Assembly (NCBI GenBank): GCA_028274925.1
Contig: JAQCNR010000300.1
Span: 1-17,023, forward strand
DNA: 17,023 bases
Reading direction: 5' to 3'
DNA from: Halovenus sp.
GTDB lineage: Archaea > Halobacteriota > Halobacteria > Halobacteriales > Haloarculaceae
The notes beneath the pieces were generated by a model. That model searched no databases. It worked only from the letters and a program-made list of their open reading frames with translations, and was not told the origin of the DNA. This document shows positions 7,670-16,088 of the stretch, piece by piece. Position numbers and translations under genes: made by a program. Position 1 is the first letter of the stretch; every line of letters begins with the position of its first letter.

Positions 7670-8256
7670 GCTGCCTCCAGGCGCTCGATTGCGGCAAGGC
7701 TCCGCTCGATTCGCCGTCGGCGCTCACGGTTTGGTAACACGAATAGTCGAACCTGCGCGCCGAACGGGACCGCGTGCTGTTCAGACAGGACCGCCGCCGC
7801 GAGCGGGTCTGCACACCACTCACCGCGCTCGATTGCGGCCCGCGCCTCTCGGAGCGAGCAGTCCATCCTGTCGGCATACACTGCCGCCGCTGTCTGGCGA
7901 AGACGCGATTCGACACGGAGCAACGACTCCCCGCCGTCAGCGACTGCAGACTGGACTAACTCGTCGAATTCGCCGCCGGCAATCTCGGTGGCACTCGCCT
8001 CTGGTGTGGTCGCTGGCGAGTCGAATGGACTGGTATCGTCGGGATTTGTCGGCGAGCGTAACCCAACCGCGAGATAGCCGATAAGCCCGACCCCAGTCAC
8101 CAGCAAGAGGTTCGTCGTTCCGAGAGCGTCGAGTGCCTCAATTACTCCCGCAAGCGGGCCGACGGTAGCGAGCCCCGGCGCGAGGAACAGCGCAATGCCG
8201 AGCGTCACCGTGGCGACGCCAACCGTGCCGAAGATGAAGCGTCTGTGCTGGGTCAT
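7666..8256 (-). CDS. Small two-TM membrane protein (DUF7269-like) of the operon
   Basis: A 196-residue protein with two hydrophobic segments (about 8-30 and 46-66), a Thr/Pro/Ser-rich linker (67-90) and a charged helical C-terminal domain (about 93-196) containing the segments CSLREARAAIERGEWC and VRLFVLPNRERRRRIE. The Arg-rich end suggests the C-terminal domain faces the cytoplasm. Its place between the transglutaminase and DUF58 genes, with ATGA overlaps on both sides, matches the small protein found in other haloarchaeal versions of this operon and labelled DUF7269; that label is from memory and context. No catalytic motif seen. Two cysteines bracket the SLREAR segment. Confidence 0.8.
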   Translation of the reverse strand: MTQHRRFIFGTVGVATVTLGIALFLAPGLATVGPLAGVIEALDALGTTNLLLVTGVGLIGYLAVGLRSPTNPDDTSPFDSPATTPEASATEIAGGEFDELVQSAVADGGESLLRVESRLRQTAAAVYADRMDCSLREARAAIERGEWCADPLAAAVLSEQHAVPFGAQVRLFVLPNRERRRRIERSLAAIERLEAA

Positions 8257-10919
8257 TGGCTGTTGCGTTCGATTTCCTCGATAGCCTCTTGCACTCGCTG
8301 CAGTCGGTCTGACGGCGACCGAGAGCCGTACTCGACCTCTCGAAATGTATCACGGAGTTCGGTGACGGGCTGTTCGGGGAGGTTGTCCTCCTCGATAGCG
8401 TGCGCTGCCAGTTCTCCTGGCGTTCGTGTCTCTGCTGATGACGCGCTCAGGTCGTCGAGAAACCGGTTCCACGCCTCTCGCACCGTAACCTCTGCCTCAG
8501 GGTCACGGCGCTGGTTCGGCTCAGAAGACCCGATAGTCAGGGCACCACCGAGCCACCTCGTAAACCGTCGCCATATGCCGCTTGGCGTTGTTCGGCCGGT
8601 GAACAGTCCTGCGAGTTGTCCACCGACGATGCCGACGTAGCGGTCACCGTTGGTCACCGCTGTCACGAAGCCACGGCGGACTTTGCGGCCCAGCGCTCTC
8701 GCAGACGCCCGAACTCGGAGCGCCATCTCGCGCAGATTCACCCCACGACGGGCGAGCAGTCCGGCCGTGACCCCGAACACTGCCAACAGGCCAGCTCCGA
8801 CCGCAGCAGGGACGTATAGCAGTCCTGTGAGCGTCGTTTGCGTGCGCTGGCCGCCAGCCTCGATTGCGATTGTCGCGCTGGGCTGGACGGGCAGGCTCAC
8901 CTGTGCCGTGCCGTTCGGTCCGGTGACGGCCACCTCCTCTCCATCGAGAAGGACTGGCACGCCCGTCACCGGGTCACCGTCGAGACGGGCCGTAACCGTC
9001 GCGCTACCGGCAGCGCTGGGGCCCAACAGGCCGGTGTCGACGGCCATCGTCAACTCGGGAATCTGGATCGTTCGTTCACCGCTGAGTGAATCACGCTCGG
9101 CGCTGACGGTTATTTTACCGGGACTGTCCGGCAATCCGATGGTTATCTGTCCCTTTTCGTCCGTGGTTCCGACCGTCTCGCCGTCGACGGAGACGGTTGC
9201 GCCGTCGAGGACAACATCGCCGATTCGAACCGTGAGCAAAAGGTCACTGCCCGGTGCGGGTTCGCCACTCACGACAATCGACGCCGTCCGCTCGATTGGA
9301 TGCGAGTCTTCTGGGTCATCGGTCTGTGTTGCGGCGAGCGTCGCCTCGGCAGAGCCACTCCCGAGGGTCCGTCCGACTCCCGCGCCAGCCGTGGCGGGGC
9401 TTGACTGACGCGATGAAAGTCCCTCGTCGCTGTCGTCATCGGTGGCCGGAGTCATCTCGTTCAGGTCCGCCGTCGAGGCAGTTCCACTGTCGGAGCCAAA
9501 CAGCGCCTCCGCGATAGCTTGCGGTGTCGTCCCGTCGCCCTCTCTAATCGAGACATTCAGTGACTGCGCGTCCGGGACTACCCCGACAACTGTGCCGTCT
9601 CCTCTGGTAATCCCGACCGATTTACCGTTGAACAGGACCTCGACACCGGGAACGTTCCGGCCGTCGTAGGTGACGGTGAGTTCGACGGCCGTTCCGGGGA
9701 CTGCGGTTCGGTTGAGCGTGGTCTGCAACCCATCGTCGGAGTCGGTGTTATCAGTGTTCCCGCCGGGTTCGAACTGCTCGCCCGGGCTGCCGATTTCGCC
9801 CAGGTCGAACTCCTGATTGAGGTCATCGAGTGCCTGTTGCTGGGCCTCCAGTCGCTCGCTACCCGGCGTCGGGTCGAACCGAACCCAGCCGACGTCCTCG
9901 AAGTAGACTTCGACCCAGGCGTGGGCGTTCATTCCCCGGACTTCGTAGGTGTTGTCGCCGACTTTCTGGCCCGAAGAGTAGCCGACGACGTATCGCGCCG
10001 GAATGTCTTGGGAGCGTAGCATCACAGCCATCGACGTGGCGAAGTACTCACAGTAGCCGGCGTCCATCTCGAAAAGGAACGTATCTGCGATATTCCCACT
10101 GCGCTCGGCGACATCGAGGCTGTACTCTTTGGTCGAGCGGAGATACTCCTGGACGGCAACTGCCTTCTCGTAGGGGTCTGTCGCGTCTGCGTCGTTGAAT
10201 AGCTCAGCTGTCCGCGAGCCAATACGGTCGGGAGTGTCGTCCGGGAGTTGGGTGTATCGCTGTTCTATCGCTGATGGATAGGATTCGTCGGTCGACCGGA
10301 GCAAATCGACATCGTCGCGGGGCGCATAGCTCACTCCCTCGATTGTCGCGCCAGCGCTGAGTTTCGAGCCGGGCTGAATCGCGCCGTTGGCCGTCACTTC
10401 TGGATTGTCGAGTCCCCGTATCAACGCCGGTCGGTACGCCGTCGGCGCTGCCGACGCGCTCTTTTTTAGCGTGACCTCCCAGTCGATTCGTTGCCCGTCG
10501 GGGCCAGTGCGTTCGATGGCCCCGTCGACGGACTGTGTCTCTGTCGAGCGTTCCCACCCAGAGCCGGTGTAGGTCCCGTAGGCGGCCGTCCGCCAGTACG
10601 TTCGCTGGCTGCTCGTGACGGTGAAATGGACTTCGGTGTTCGTCGAGGCGAACGTGTCGCTGTTGAGTCCAATCTCACCACCGACACCAGTGCCGGCACC
10701 GGGGTTCAGCGCGCCAAGTTGACCACTCCCGGAGCCGCCAGCGCCGGTGTCGATGTCGGCGCTTTCCCCGGGGAGGAGTCGTTCGAGTGGGCTACCGGCC
10801 AGTCCATCGACGGCGAAGGCTGGCATCACCAGCGTGAGGGTCACCGCGGCGACCAGTACACCCAGTACGAGTCCGATGCGAGCCCAGTCTCGGCCGGGCG
10901 CATCTGTTGAGTCGTCCAT
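8253..10919 (-). CDS. Transglutaminase-like membrane protein with Ig-like repeats and DUF4129 tail
   Basis: An 888-residue protein related to the transglutaminase/TgpA class. Order: TM1 (14-35); a glycine-rich linker; a pre-domain; a transglutaminase-like core with Cys290 (AGYCEYFA), His333 (NAHAWVEVYF) and Asp349 (RFDPTPG); three related beta-rich Ig-like segments (about 409-460, 554-620, 635-697) sharing the pattern dGe-VgtT--nG---i-lP; TM2 (699-723); a basic cytoplasmic stretch; and a DUF4129-type C-terminal domain (about 812-865). The core and repeats should lie outside the cell. Bacterial TgpA has a multi-TM N-terminal DUF3488 region; here there is one TM. Cys290 is the only cysteine I find. 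ATG 10919 was chosen over TTG 10979 because only about half of the 20 extra codons end in G or C. First gene of the operon. Confidence 0.9.
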   Translation of the reverse strand: MDDSTDAPGRDWARIGLVLGVLVAAVTLTLVMPAFAVDGLAGSPLERLLPGESADIDTGAGGSGSGQLGALNPGAGTGVGGEIGLNSDTFASTNTEVHFTVTSSQRTYWRTAAYGTYTGSGWERSTETQSVDGAIERTGPDGQRIDWEVTLKKSASAAPTAYRPALIRGLDNPEVTANGAIQPGSKLSAGATIEGVSYAPRDDVDLLRSTDESYPSAIEQRYTQLPDDTPDRIGSRTAELFNDADATDPYEKAVAVQEYLRSTKEYSLDVAERSGNIADTFLFEMDAGYCEYFATSMAVMLRSQDIPARYVVGYSSGQKVGDNTYEVRGMNAHAWVEVYFEDVGWVRFDPTPGSERLEAQQQALDDLNQEFDLGEIGSPGEQFEPGGNTDNTDSDDGLQTTLNRTAVPGTAVELTVTYDGRNVPGVEVLFNGKSVGITRGDGTVVGVVPDAQSLNVSIREGDGTTPQAIAEALFGSDSGTASTADLNEMTPATDDDSDEGLSSRQSSPATAGAGVGRTLGSGSAEATLAATQTDDPEDSHPIERTASIVVSGEPAPGSDLLLTVRIGDVVLDGATVSVDGETVGTTDEKGQITIGLPDSPGKITVSAERDSLSGERTIQIPELTMAVDTGLLGPSAAGSATVTARLDGDPVTGVPVLLDGEEVAVTGPNGTAQVSLPVQPSATIAIEAGGQRTQTTLTGLLYVPAAVGAGLLAVFGVTAGLLARRGVNLREMALRVRASARALGRKVRRGFVTAVTNGDRYVGIVGGQLAGLFTGRTTPSGIWRRFTRWLGGALTIGSSEPNQRRDPEAEVTVREAWNRFLDDLSASSAETRTPGELAAHAIEEDNLPEQPVTELRDTFREVEYGSRSPSDRLQRVQEAIEEIERNSQ

Positions 10920-10982
10920 AGGACGGCGAATTGCCTGTCTGTTCGACTGCGACGAAGTTAGATGTATCGTTCGGTACAATGG

Positions 10983-10990
10983 TCTTTAGA
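10983..10990 (+). promoter_or_regulatory. TATA-like box of the DUF309 gene
   Basis: TCTTTAGA lies about 26 bp before ATG 11014, fitting a leaderless start. It lies in the 94-bp gap shared with the divergent transglutaminase operon, for which I see no equally clear box. Confidence 0.45.
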
Positions 10991-11013
10991 CGCTTGGCCA
11001 TCTACGGCAGATT

Positions 11014-11655
11014 ATGGAGGCGAACCTGCGGGCCGGCATCGCGGTGTTCAACGCCGGTGGCTACCACACAGCCCACGACTGCTGGGAAGATTACTGGCTC
11101 GACTTGGAGAGCGGTAGCGACGACGAGCGCTTACTCCACGGGTTGATCCAGTACACTGCGGCCGTCCATCACGCACGAAACCGGAACTGGGGCGGCGCGA
11201 CTGGCCTCGCCGAGAGCGCAGGCGAGTACCTCTCGGTGCTTCCGGACGAGTACCGCGGTGTCGATATTGTCGCCGTCCGGGCGTATCTTGACACGCTCTT
11301 GAGCGACCCCGAGGTAATCGAGCGCCGTCGACCACTGCAACTCACCCACGACGGAGTCGTCGTTACGCCTGCTGACCTCGAGTTCGAGGCCACGGCAGTT
11401 GCCGCCGAGGCACTGGCAGAAGCGCGTGGCGATGAAGAACTCTTAGAACAGGCAATCGAGTTCGCGCGGGCAGATATCGACGGGACTGCCGAACCGGACC
11501 GCGGTGAGACTGACAGCAGAATCCTCCCGCTTGTCTTCGATTACGTCCGTGAGCCAGACTCCCGCAGTCTCATCGCGCGGCGACTCCAACAGCACAGCGA
11601 GCGCCGGCAGGCCAAAGTCGCCGACGTGGCGGGGTTGTTCGAGCCCTCGGAGTGA
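11014..11655 (+). CDS. DUF309 domain protein
   Basis: A 213-residue soluble helical protein. The N-terminal part matches DUF309 (PF03745): RAGIAVFNAGGYHTAHDCWEDYW in two pieces at 6-28, with His18, His21, Trp24 and Glu25 as the signature, then the LIQYTAAVHHARNRNWGGA region (44-62) and a tetratricopeptide-like YLSVLP helix end. The second half (about 95-213) is an acidic extension of unknown role. DUF309 proteins have a structure but no established function; the conserved His/Glu cluster could bind a metal or ligand, which is inference. Its TGA lies one base from the convergent stop of the transducer gene. Confidence 0.88.
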   Translation: MEANLRAGIAVFNAGGYHTAHDCWEDYWLDLESGSDDERLLHGLIQYTAAVHHARNRNWGGATGLAESAGEYLSVLPDEYRGVDIVAVRAYLDTLLSDPEVIERRRPLQLTHDGVVVTPADLEFEATAVAAEALAEARGDEELLEQAIEFARADIDGTAEPDRGETDSRILPLVFDYVREPDSRSLIARRLQQHSERRQAKVADVAGLFEPSE

Positions 11656-11656
11656 G

Positions 11657-13558
11657 TCAGGCGCCTTCGCCTCCGGAGTTGCCGCCAGAGAGTGTCTCGA
11701 CACGGTCGGATAGTTCGGTGACAACCTCACGCTGTGTGTCCGTCTCCGCGGCAATATCCTCGACGGCCTCGGCGACGTCGACGGCGCGGTCACGAATATC
11801 GTCGATTTCTGTCGCGACCTGTCCCATCGTCTCGGTCTGGTCGTCGTTAGCCGCCGAGACCTGGTTGATTCCTTCGGCGACGGTTTCGACCTGCGTCGAG
11901 AACTGTTCGAGTGCGTCGATGACTTCCTCCAGACTCTCGGCAACAGTCTCCATCTGTTCGTCGGTCGACTCGGCGGCGGTGACCGTCGACGCCGTCTGTG
12001 ACTGAATCTCGGCGATACGGTCGGCAATCGCCTCGGTGTGGTCCTGTGTCTCCGTCGCCAGCGTCTTCACCTCGTCAGCGACAACAGCGAACCCAGCGCC
12101 GTCGCCGTCGCCGCCAGCACGGGCGGCCTCGATGTTCGCGTTCAGGGCGAGCATGCTCGTCTGGTCGGCCACCTCGTCGATTACCTCGACGACAGTCTCG
12201 ATATCGTCTGCGGAGCCCGCCAGTTCCTCGACAGTCTCGACCAGTTCCGCACTCGTTTCGCGCACGTCGCTGGCGACCGCTCGCGCGTCTTCACCGGCAG
12301 AGAGTCCCTCTTCGACCGCCGTCAGCGCGGATTCTGCTGCCTCGGCAACGTCTCCGGCAGTCGAGGCCACATCGTCGACGGCTGTGGAAATCTCGTTCAT
12401 CTCCGCAGCCGCAGTATCGAGGGAGTCTGCTTGTTGCCCTGCGCGCTCGTCGATGCGGTCGGCCAGCGCGGCCGTCGTCTCCACAGACTCGGCGAGTTGC
12501 GTGGCTGTCTCCTCGACTTCTTCGGTGATAGCCTGAAAGCTCTCAGCCATCTCGTTAATTGCTGTCGTCAGCGCCAGTAACTCCTCGTCGACGACGTCGT
12601 GGTCGTCCGTGAACTCGGCCCTCGCGGCGAGGTCACCCTGGCCAATCTGGTCCAGCGTCTCGGTCACCTCGGTGATGAGATTCGCCATCGAGCGCTCGCG
12701 CAACACCTCCTCGCTGCGGTCCCAGACCAGTTCGAGCACGCCCGTCAGGTCGCCGCCGTCGAACAGCGGCATCGCCAGGAACTCGATGTGTGTCTCCGTC
12801 CCACTCTGGTCTTTCGTGACGCTGCGGTCCCGATAGACGACGTTTGTGGTATGGTCGTACTCGTTACCGACGCGCTCGATGTCCCAGTGTTCGTCGCCGT
12901 CATGGGGATTCTCGACCACCTTGTCGGCCAGACTGTAGTGGCGGCTGTCGTCGGTGTACGTCGCCGCGGCGATGGTCTCACGGTTGTCCTCGCCGACGAA
13001 CTCCCGGTGGCCGTCGCCGAGGTTTAGCAGACTCCGAAGTCCGTCGTTGTAGGTCACGACGGTTCCCTCGCCGTCGAGGAGAAATGCCGGAAATGGCAGT
13101 GCCTCGAGCAGTCGTTCGGACTCTACCGACCCGGATTCCTCGGCGTAGACACCTGCGCCAGCCTGTGCGTCGGTCATAATCTGCTCAAATCCTGTCCGGA
13201 GCCGCTGTTTTGCGTCTCGGGCCTCGGGGCCAGACAGGTTCCCGAAAGCGTCGTCGAGCAACTCGTCGAACGCCGCCGTGTAGCTCCCGAGAAACTCGGT
13301 CACGGGAACCGCGGCAGTTTGCTGGTCGGCCGCAACCGCTCGGACGCGCTCGGTTCGTTGTGCACTCCCCTCGAAGACCGTCGAAAGCAACTCACGCTGG
13401 CGTTCGCTGGCTTCTGGTGACCAGTCGTCGGCAATTGTTTCTGCCATCGCGTCCGCGCTCTGTTCCGAACTCGTCGCCCTGCTGGACTCCTCGCTCGTTC
13501 CGTTTCCTGTCGCCCCAAGAAGCGTCTGTAACGACTCTTTCATCGTCGTCCACCCCAT
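11657..13558 (-). CDS. Soluble methyl-accepting transducer (halobacterial Htr type) with PAS and HAMP-like segments
   Basis: A cytoplasmic chemotaxis/phototaxis-type signal transducer of 633 residues with no transmembrane segment. Order: a helical N-terminal domain of unknown type (about 35-140); a PAS domain (about 147-281; FPAFLLDGEGTVVTYNDG at its start); a HAMP-like segment (about 291-346); then a long coiled-coil methyl-accepting region whose hairpin tip, IDEVADQTSMLALNANIEA (from residue 460) then GFAVVADEVKTLA, binds CheA/CheW in this family. Glu/Gln-rich helices on both sides would hold methylation sites. The signal is presumably intracellular, such as redox or a small ligand, but cannot be read from sequence. 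The start is uncertain: ATG 13558, ATG 13543 (preceded by GGTG at suitable spacing) and TTG 13585 are in frame. It is divergent from rqcH. No che genes lie nearby. Confidence 0.9.
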   Translation of the reverse strand: MGWTTMKESLQTLLGATGNGTSEESSRATSSEQSADAMAETIADDWSPEASERQRELLSTVFEGSAQRTERVRAVAADQQTAAVPVTEFLGSYTAAFDELLDDAFGNLSGPEARDAKQRLRTGFEQIMTDAQAGAGVYAEESGSVESERLLEALPFPAFLLDGEGTVVTYNDGLRSLLNLGDGHREFVGEDNRETIAAATYTDDSRHYSLADKVVENPHDGDEHWDIERVGNEYDHTTNVVYRDRSVTKDQSGTETHIEFLAMPLFDGGDLTGVLELVWDRSEEVLRERSMANLITEVTETLDQIGQGDLAARAEFTDDHDVVDEELLALTTAINEMAESFQAITEEVEETATQLAESVETTAALADRIDERAGQQADSLDTAAAEMNEISTAVDDVASTAGDVAEAAESALTAVEEGLSAGEDARAVASDVRETSAELVETVEELAGSADDIETVVEVIDEVADQTSMLALNANIEAARAGGDGDGAGFAVVADEVKTLATETQDHTEAIADRIAEIQSQTASTVTAAESTDEQMETVAESLEEVIDALEQFSTQVETVAEGINQVSAANDDQTETMGQVATEIDDIRDRAVDVAEAVEDIAAETDTQREVVTELSDRVETLSGGNSGGEGA

Positions 13559-13634
13559 GTCGCCGCGCGGCCCCAATCTTGACAATCCATGACTTCACAT
13601 GGGTACGGACGGCATCGACCTACTACAATAGCGT

Positions 13635-13651
13635 GGTTAACGACGATAACC
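13635..13651. repeat. Inverted repeat between the transducer and rqcH genes
   Basis: GGTTA and TAACC arms separated by seven bases, in the 154-bp divergent gap. On the minus strand, CTATTGTAG (about 13621-13629) is a TATA-like element immediately next to it, giving the transducer a leader of about 40 bases. The arms are short, so an operator role is only possible. Confidence 0.25.
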
Positions 13652-13712
13652 CCACACTCGATGTCGGCCCGGCAACGACACGCCTTTGCCCGGGATGCTC
13701 CAAACCCGTAGT

Positions 13713-15842
13713 ATGGAACCAAAGCGGGAGCTCACCAGCGTCGACCTGGCCGCCCTGACAGGGGAATTATCGGCCTACGAGGGGGCCAAACTCGACAAGG
13801 CATATCTTTACGAGAACGGGCTGGTGCGGCTGAAGATGCGACATTTCGACCTCGGACGCACAGAGTTACTCATCGACACCGGCGAGACGAAACATCTCCG
13901 CGTCGCCCCGCCGGAACACGTTCCGCCAGCCCCGGAACGCCCGCCGAATTTCGCGATGATGCTCCGGAACCGTCTCGAAGGCGCGGAACTCGCAGGTGTC
14001 GAGCAGTTCGAGTTCGACCGTATCATCGAGATTACCTTCGACCGTGGCGATGGCTCGACGACACTGGTCGCCGAACTGTTCGGTGACGGCAACCTCGCGG
14101 TACTCGACGAAACAGGTGAAGTTGTCGACTGTCTCAACACCATCCGCCTGAAATCCCGCACCGTCGTCCCCGGCGGGACCTACGAGTTCCCAGACGCTCG
14201 GTTCAATCCCCTCCGTGTCGACTACGAGACGTTCGAGGCGCGACTCGGCCAGTCCGACACCGACGTTGTGCGGACGCTGGCGACACAATTGAATTTCGGT
14301 GGAATCTGGGGCGAAGAACTCTGTACCCGCGCTGGTGTCGAGAAGACACTGGCTATCGAGGACGCCGACACGCACCAGTACGAAGCGCTGTACGAGGAAG
14401 TTCGCAAACTCCGCGAACGAATCGACACCGCAGAGTTCGACCCACGGGTCTACCGTGAGCGAACCGATGACGACGACACGCCGGGCCAGCGGATGGACGT
14501 GACGGCGGTCCCGATGGAGGAGTACGGCAACCTCGAACCCGAGCGCTTCGAGGAATTCACAGACGCGCTGGACGATTACTTCACACACTTCGACGAAGAA
14601 GAGGACGAAGAAGTTGCGACCGGGAACCACAACCGGCCGGATTTCGAGGCCGAAATCGAAAAACAACAGCGAATCATCGAACAGCAGCAGGGCGCAATCG
14701 AAGACTTCCAGCGTCAGGCCGACAGAGAGCGCGAAAAGGCCGAACTGCTGTACGCGAACTACGACCTCGCCGACGAAATTCTCACAACGGTCCGGAACAC
14801 ACGCGACGACGGCACACCGTGGGCGGACATCGAGGAGCGCTTCGAGCAAGGCAAAGAGCAGGGTATCGCCGCGGCAGAGGCTGTCAGGTCAGTTGACGGC
14901 AGCGAGGGAACGGTGACAATTACGATTGACAACGAGGACGTGACGCTTCGTGTCAGCGATGGCGTCGAGAAGAACGCAGACCGACTCTACACAGAGGCCA
15001 AGCGAATCGAAGGGAAAAAAGAGGGCGCACAGCAGGCTATCGAGAACACCCGTGAAGAACTCGAAGCAGTCAAACAGCGCCGCGACCAGTGGGAGGCCGA
15101 AGACCAGGGCGAGGCGGACGACGGCGAGGAAGACGACGAGGACGAGGATATCGACTGGCTCTCGCGCTCGTCGGTGCCCGTGCGCAAATCCGAAAACTGG
15201 TACGAGGACTTCCGGTGGTTCCACACGAGCGATGACTTCCTCGTCATCGGCGGCCGGAATGCAGACGAAAACGAGGAAATCGTCAAGAAGTACCTCTCTC
15301 GTGGCGACCTGTTCTTCCACACGCAGGCCCACGGCGGCCCGGCAACGGTGCTGAAAGCGACCGGCCCGAGCGAGGCGTACGACGATTCCATCGAGATTCC
15401 CGACCGCTCGAAGGAGCAAGCCGCCCAGTTCGCGGTCTCGTATTCTTCGATCTGGAAAGACGGGCGCTTCGCGGCGGACGCGTACATGGTCGACCACGAC
15501 CAGGTGTCGAAGACGCCCGAAAGCGGTGAGTTTCTCGAAAAGGGCGGGTTCGCGATTCGGGGCGACCGCACCTACTTCGAGGACACGCCGGTTGGCGTCG
15601 CGGTTGGGATTACCTGCGAACCCGAGACACGTGTGATTGGTGGCCCGCCGGAGCCAATCCGTGAGCGCGCAGAGACAGTCATCGAGGTCGAACCGGGGAA
15701 GTACGCGCAAAACGACATCGCGAAACGACTCTACCGAGAGTTCCGCGAGCGGTTCGCCGACGATTCGTTCGTCCGGAAGGTTGCCAGCCCGGACCTTATT
15801 CAGGAGTTTCTGCCGCCGGGCGGCAGCGTGATGCGAGACTGA
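13713..15842 (+). CDS. rqcH: Ribosome rescue protein RqcH (NEMF/Rqc2/FbpA family)
   Basis: A 709-residue archaeal RqcH, which binds obstructed 50S subunits carrying peptidyl-tRNA and, in bacteria, directs C-terminal alanine tailing. NFACT-N: about 1-175, with Asp11 (SVDLAALTGEL), NFAMMLRNRLEG (79-90) and the DR motif Asp102-Arg103 (FDRIIEI), then KSRTVVPGGTYEFP (147-160). A middle HhH-like region (about 180-290) leads to a coiled coil (about 310-465) interrupted by a small beta element (398-413). An acidic run (464-480) precedes NFACT-R, with WFHTSDDFLVIGGRNADEN (502-520) and FFHTQAHGGPATVLK (534-548). The C-terminal NFACT-C-like part ends PPGGSVMRD. Full length. ATG 13713 fits the family N-terminus; TTG 13686 and ATG 13695 are upstream in frame. 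No other quality-control gene lies in the window. Confidence 0.95.
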   Translation: MEPKRELTSVDLAALTGELSAYEGAKLDKAYLYENGLVRLKMRHFDLGRTELLIDTGETKHLRVAPPEHVPPAPERPPNFAMMLRNRLEGAELAGVEQFEFDRIIEITFDRGDGSTTLVAELFGDGNLAVLDETGEVVDCLNTIRLKSRTVVPGGTYEFPDARFNPLRVDYETFEARLGQSDTDVVRTLATQLNFGGIWGEELCTRAGVEKTLAIEDADTHQYEALYEEVRKLRERIDTAEFDPRVYRERTDDDDTPGQRMDVTAVPMEEYGNLEPERFEEFTDALDDYFTHFDEEEDEEVATGNHNRPDFEAEIEKQQRIIEQQQGAIEDFQRQADREREKAELLYANYDLADEILTTVRNTRDDGTPWADIEERFEQGKEQGIAAAEAVRSVDGSEGTVTITIDNEDVTLRVSDGVEKNADRLYTEAKRIEGKKEGAQQAIENTREELEAVKQRRDQWEAEDQGEADDGEEDDEDEDIDWLSRSSVPVRKSENWYEDFRWFHTSDDFLVIGGRNADENEEIVKKYLSRGDLFFHTQAHGGPATVLKATGPSEAYDDSIEIPDRSKEQAAQFAVSYSSIWKDGRFAADAYMVDHDQVSKTPESGEFLEKGGFAIRGDRTYFEDTPVGVAVGITCEPETRVIGGPPEPIRERAETVIEVEPGKYAQNDIAKRLYREFRERFADDSFVRKVASPDLIQEFLPPGGSVMRD

Positions 15843-16088
15843 ACCAAGGGGAGTCGAATAACGGTGAGGATGGCACAGAACCGTGCAGGTGGTGGTTGGT
15901 TTCATCGGAGAACTGGCTGAATGGGCTGGTAAGTAGAGGTGCGTATTGACCGGCGGTTGTCCTATCTGATCTGAAGTATATTCTACGTACTGTGCAAGAT
16001 ACAGGGCGCGTATATGGCACTGCTACCTATCAGCATATTTATCTCTAACAACCGCCCTGTCGGACGAGCGTATCTGTGGGTTACGGAG
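15843..16088. other. Intergenic gap between rqcH and the carbinolamine dehydratase gene
   Basis: A 246-bp convergent gap without a supported gene. It begins GC-rich and becomes clearly poorer in G+C toward the right. I see no T-rich terminator and no RNA gene; isolated TATA-like words (AGTATATTC, CATATTTATC) have no gene behind them. Confidence 0.6.

Noticed and set aside
8650..9408. 252-residue plus-strand ORF opposite the transglutaminase gene
   Set aside because: Ser/Thr/Pro/Arg-rich shadow without motifs.
10920..10979. TTG-initiated extension of the transglutaminase-like protein by 20 codons
   Set aside because: Only about half of the extra codons end in G or C, and ATG 10919 gives a natural N-terminus before TM1.
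11998..12580. Overlapping plus-strand ORFs opposite the transducer
   Set aside because: Arg-rich and Ser-rich repeats are mirror reads of the Glu/Ala/Thr-rich coiled coil.
13866..14849. 327-residue minus-strand ORF opposite rqcH
   Set aside because: Same reason: Val/Phe/Leu-rich mirror of Asp/Glu codons, with rqcH motifs intact on the other strand.
14889..15905. 338-residue minus-strand ORF opposite rqcH
   Set aside because: Antisense shadow of the coiled-coil and NFACT-R coding region; no recognisable motif, and its composition mirrors the acidic codons of rqcH.
15952..16056. 9-bp inverted repeat GGCGGTTGT / ACAACCGCC about 87 bases apart
   Set aside because: Such a pair is expected by chance at roughly this rate in a 1.2-kb region; no extension of the arms and no gene or element between them.
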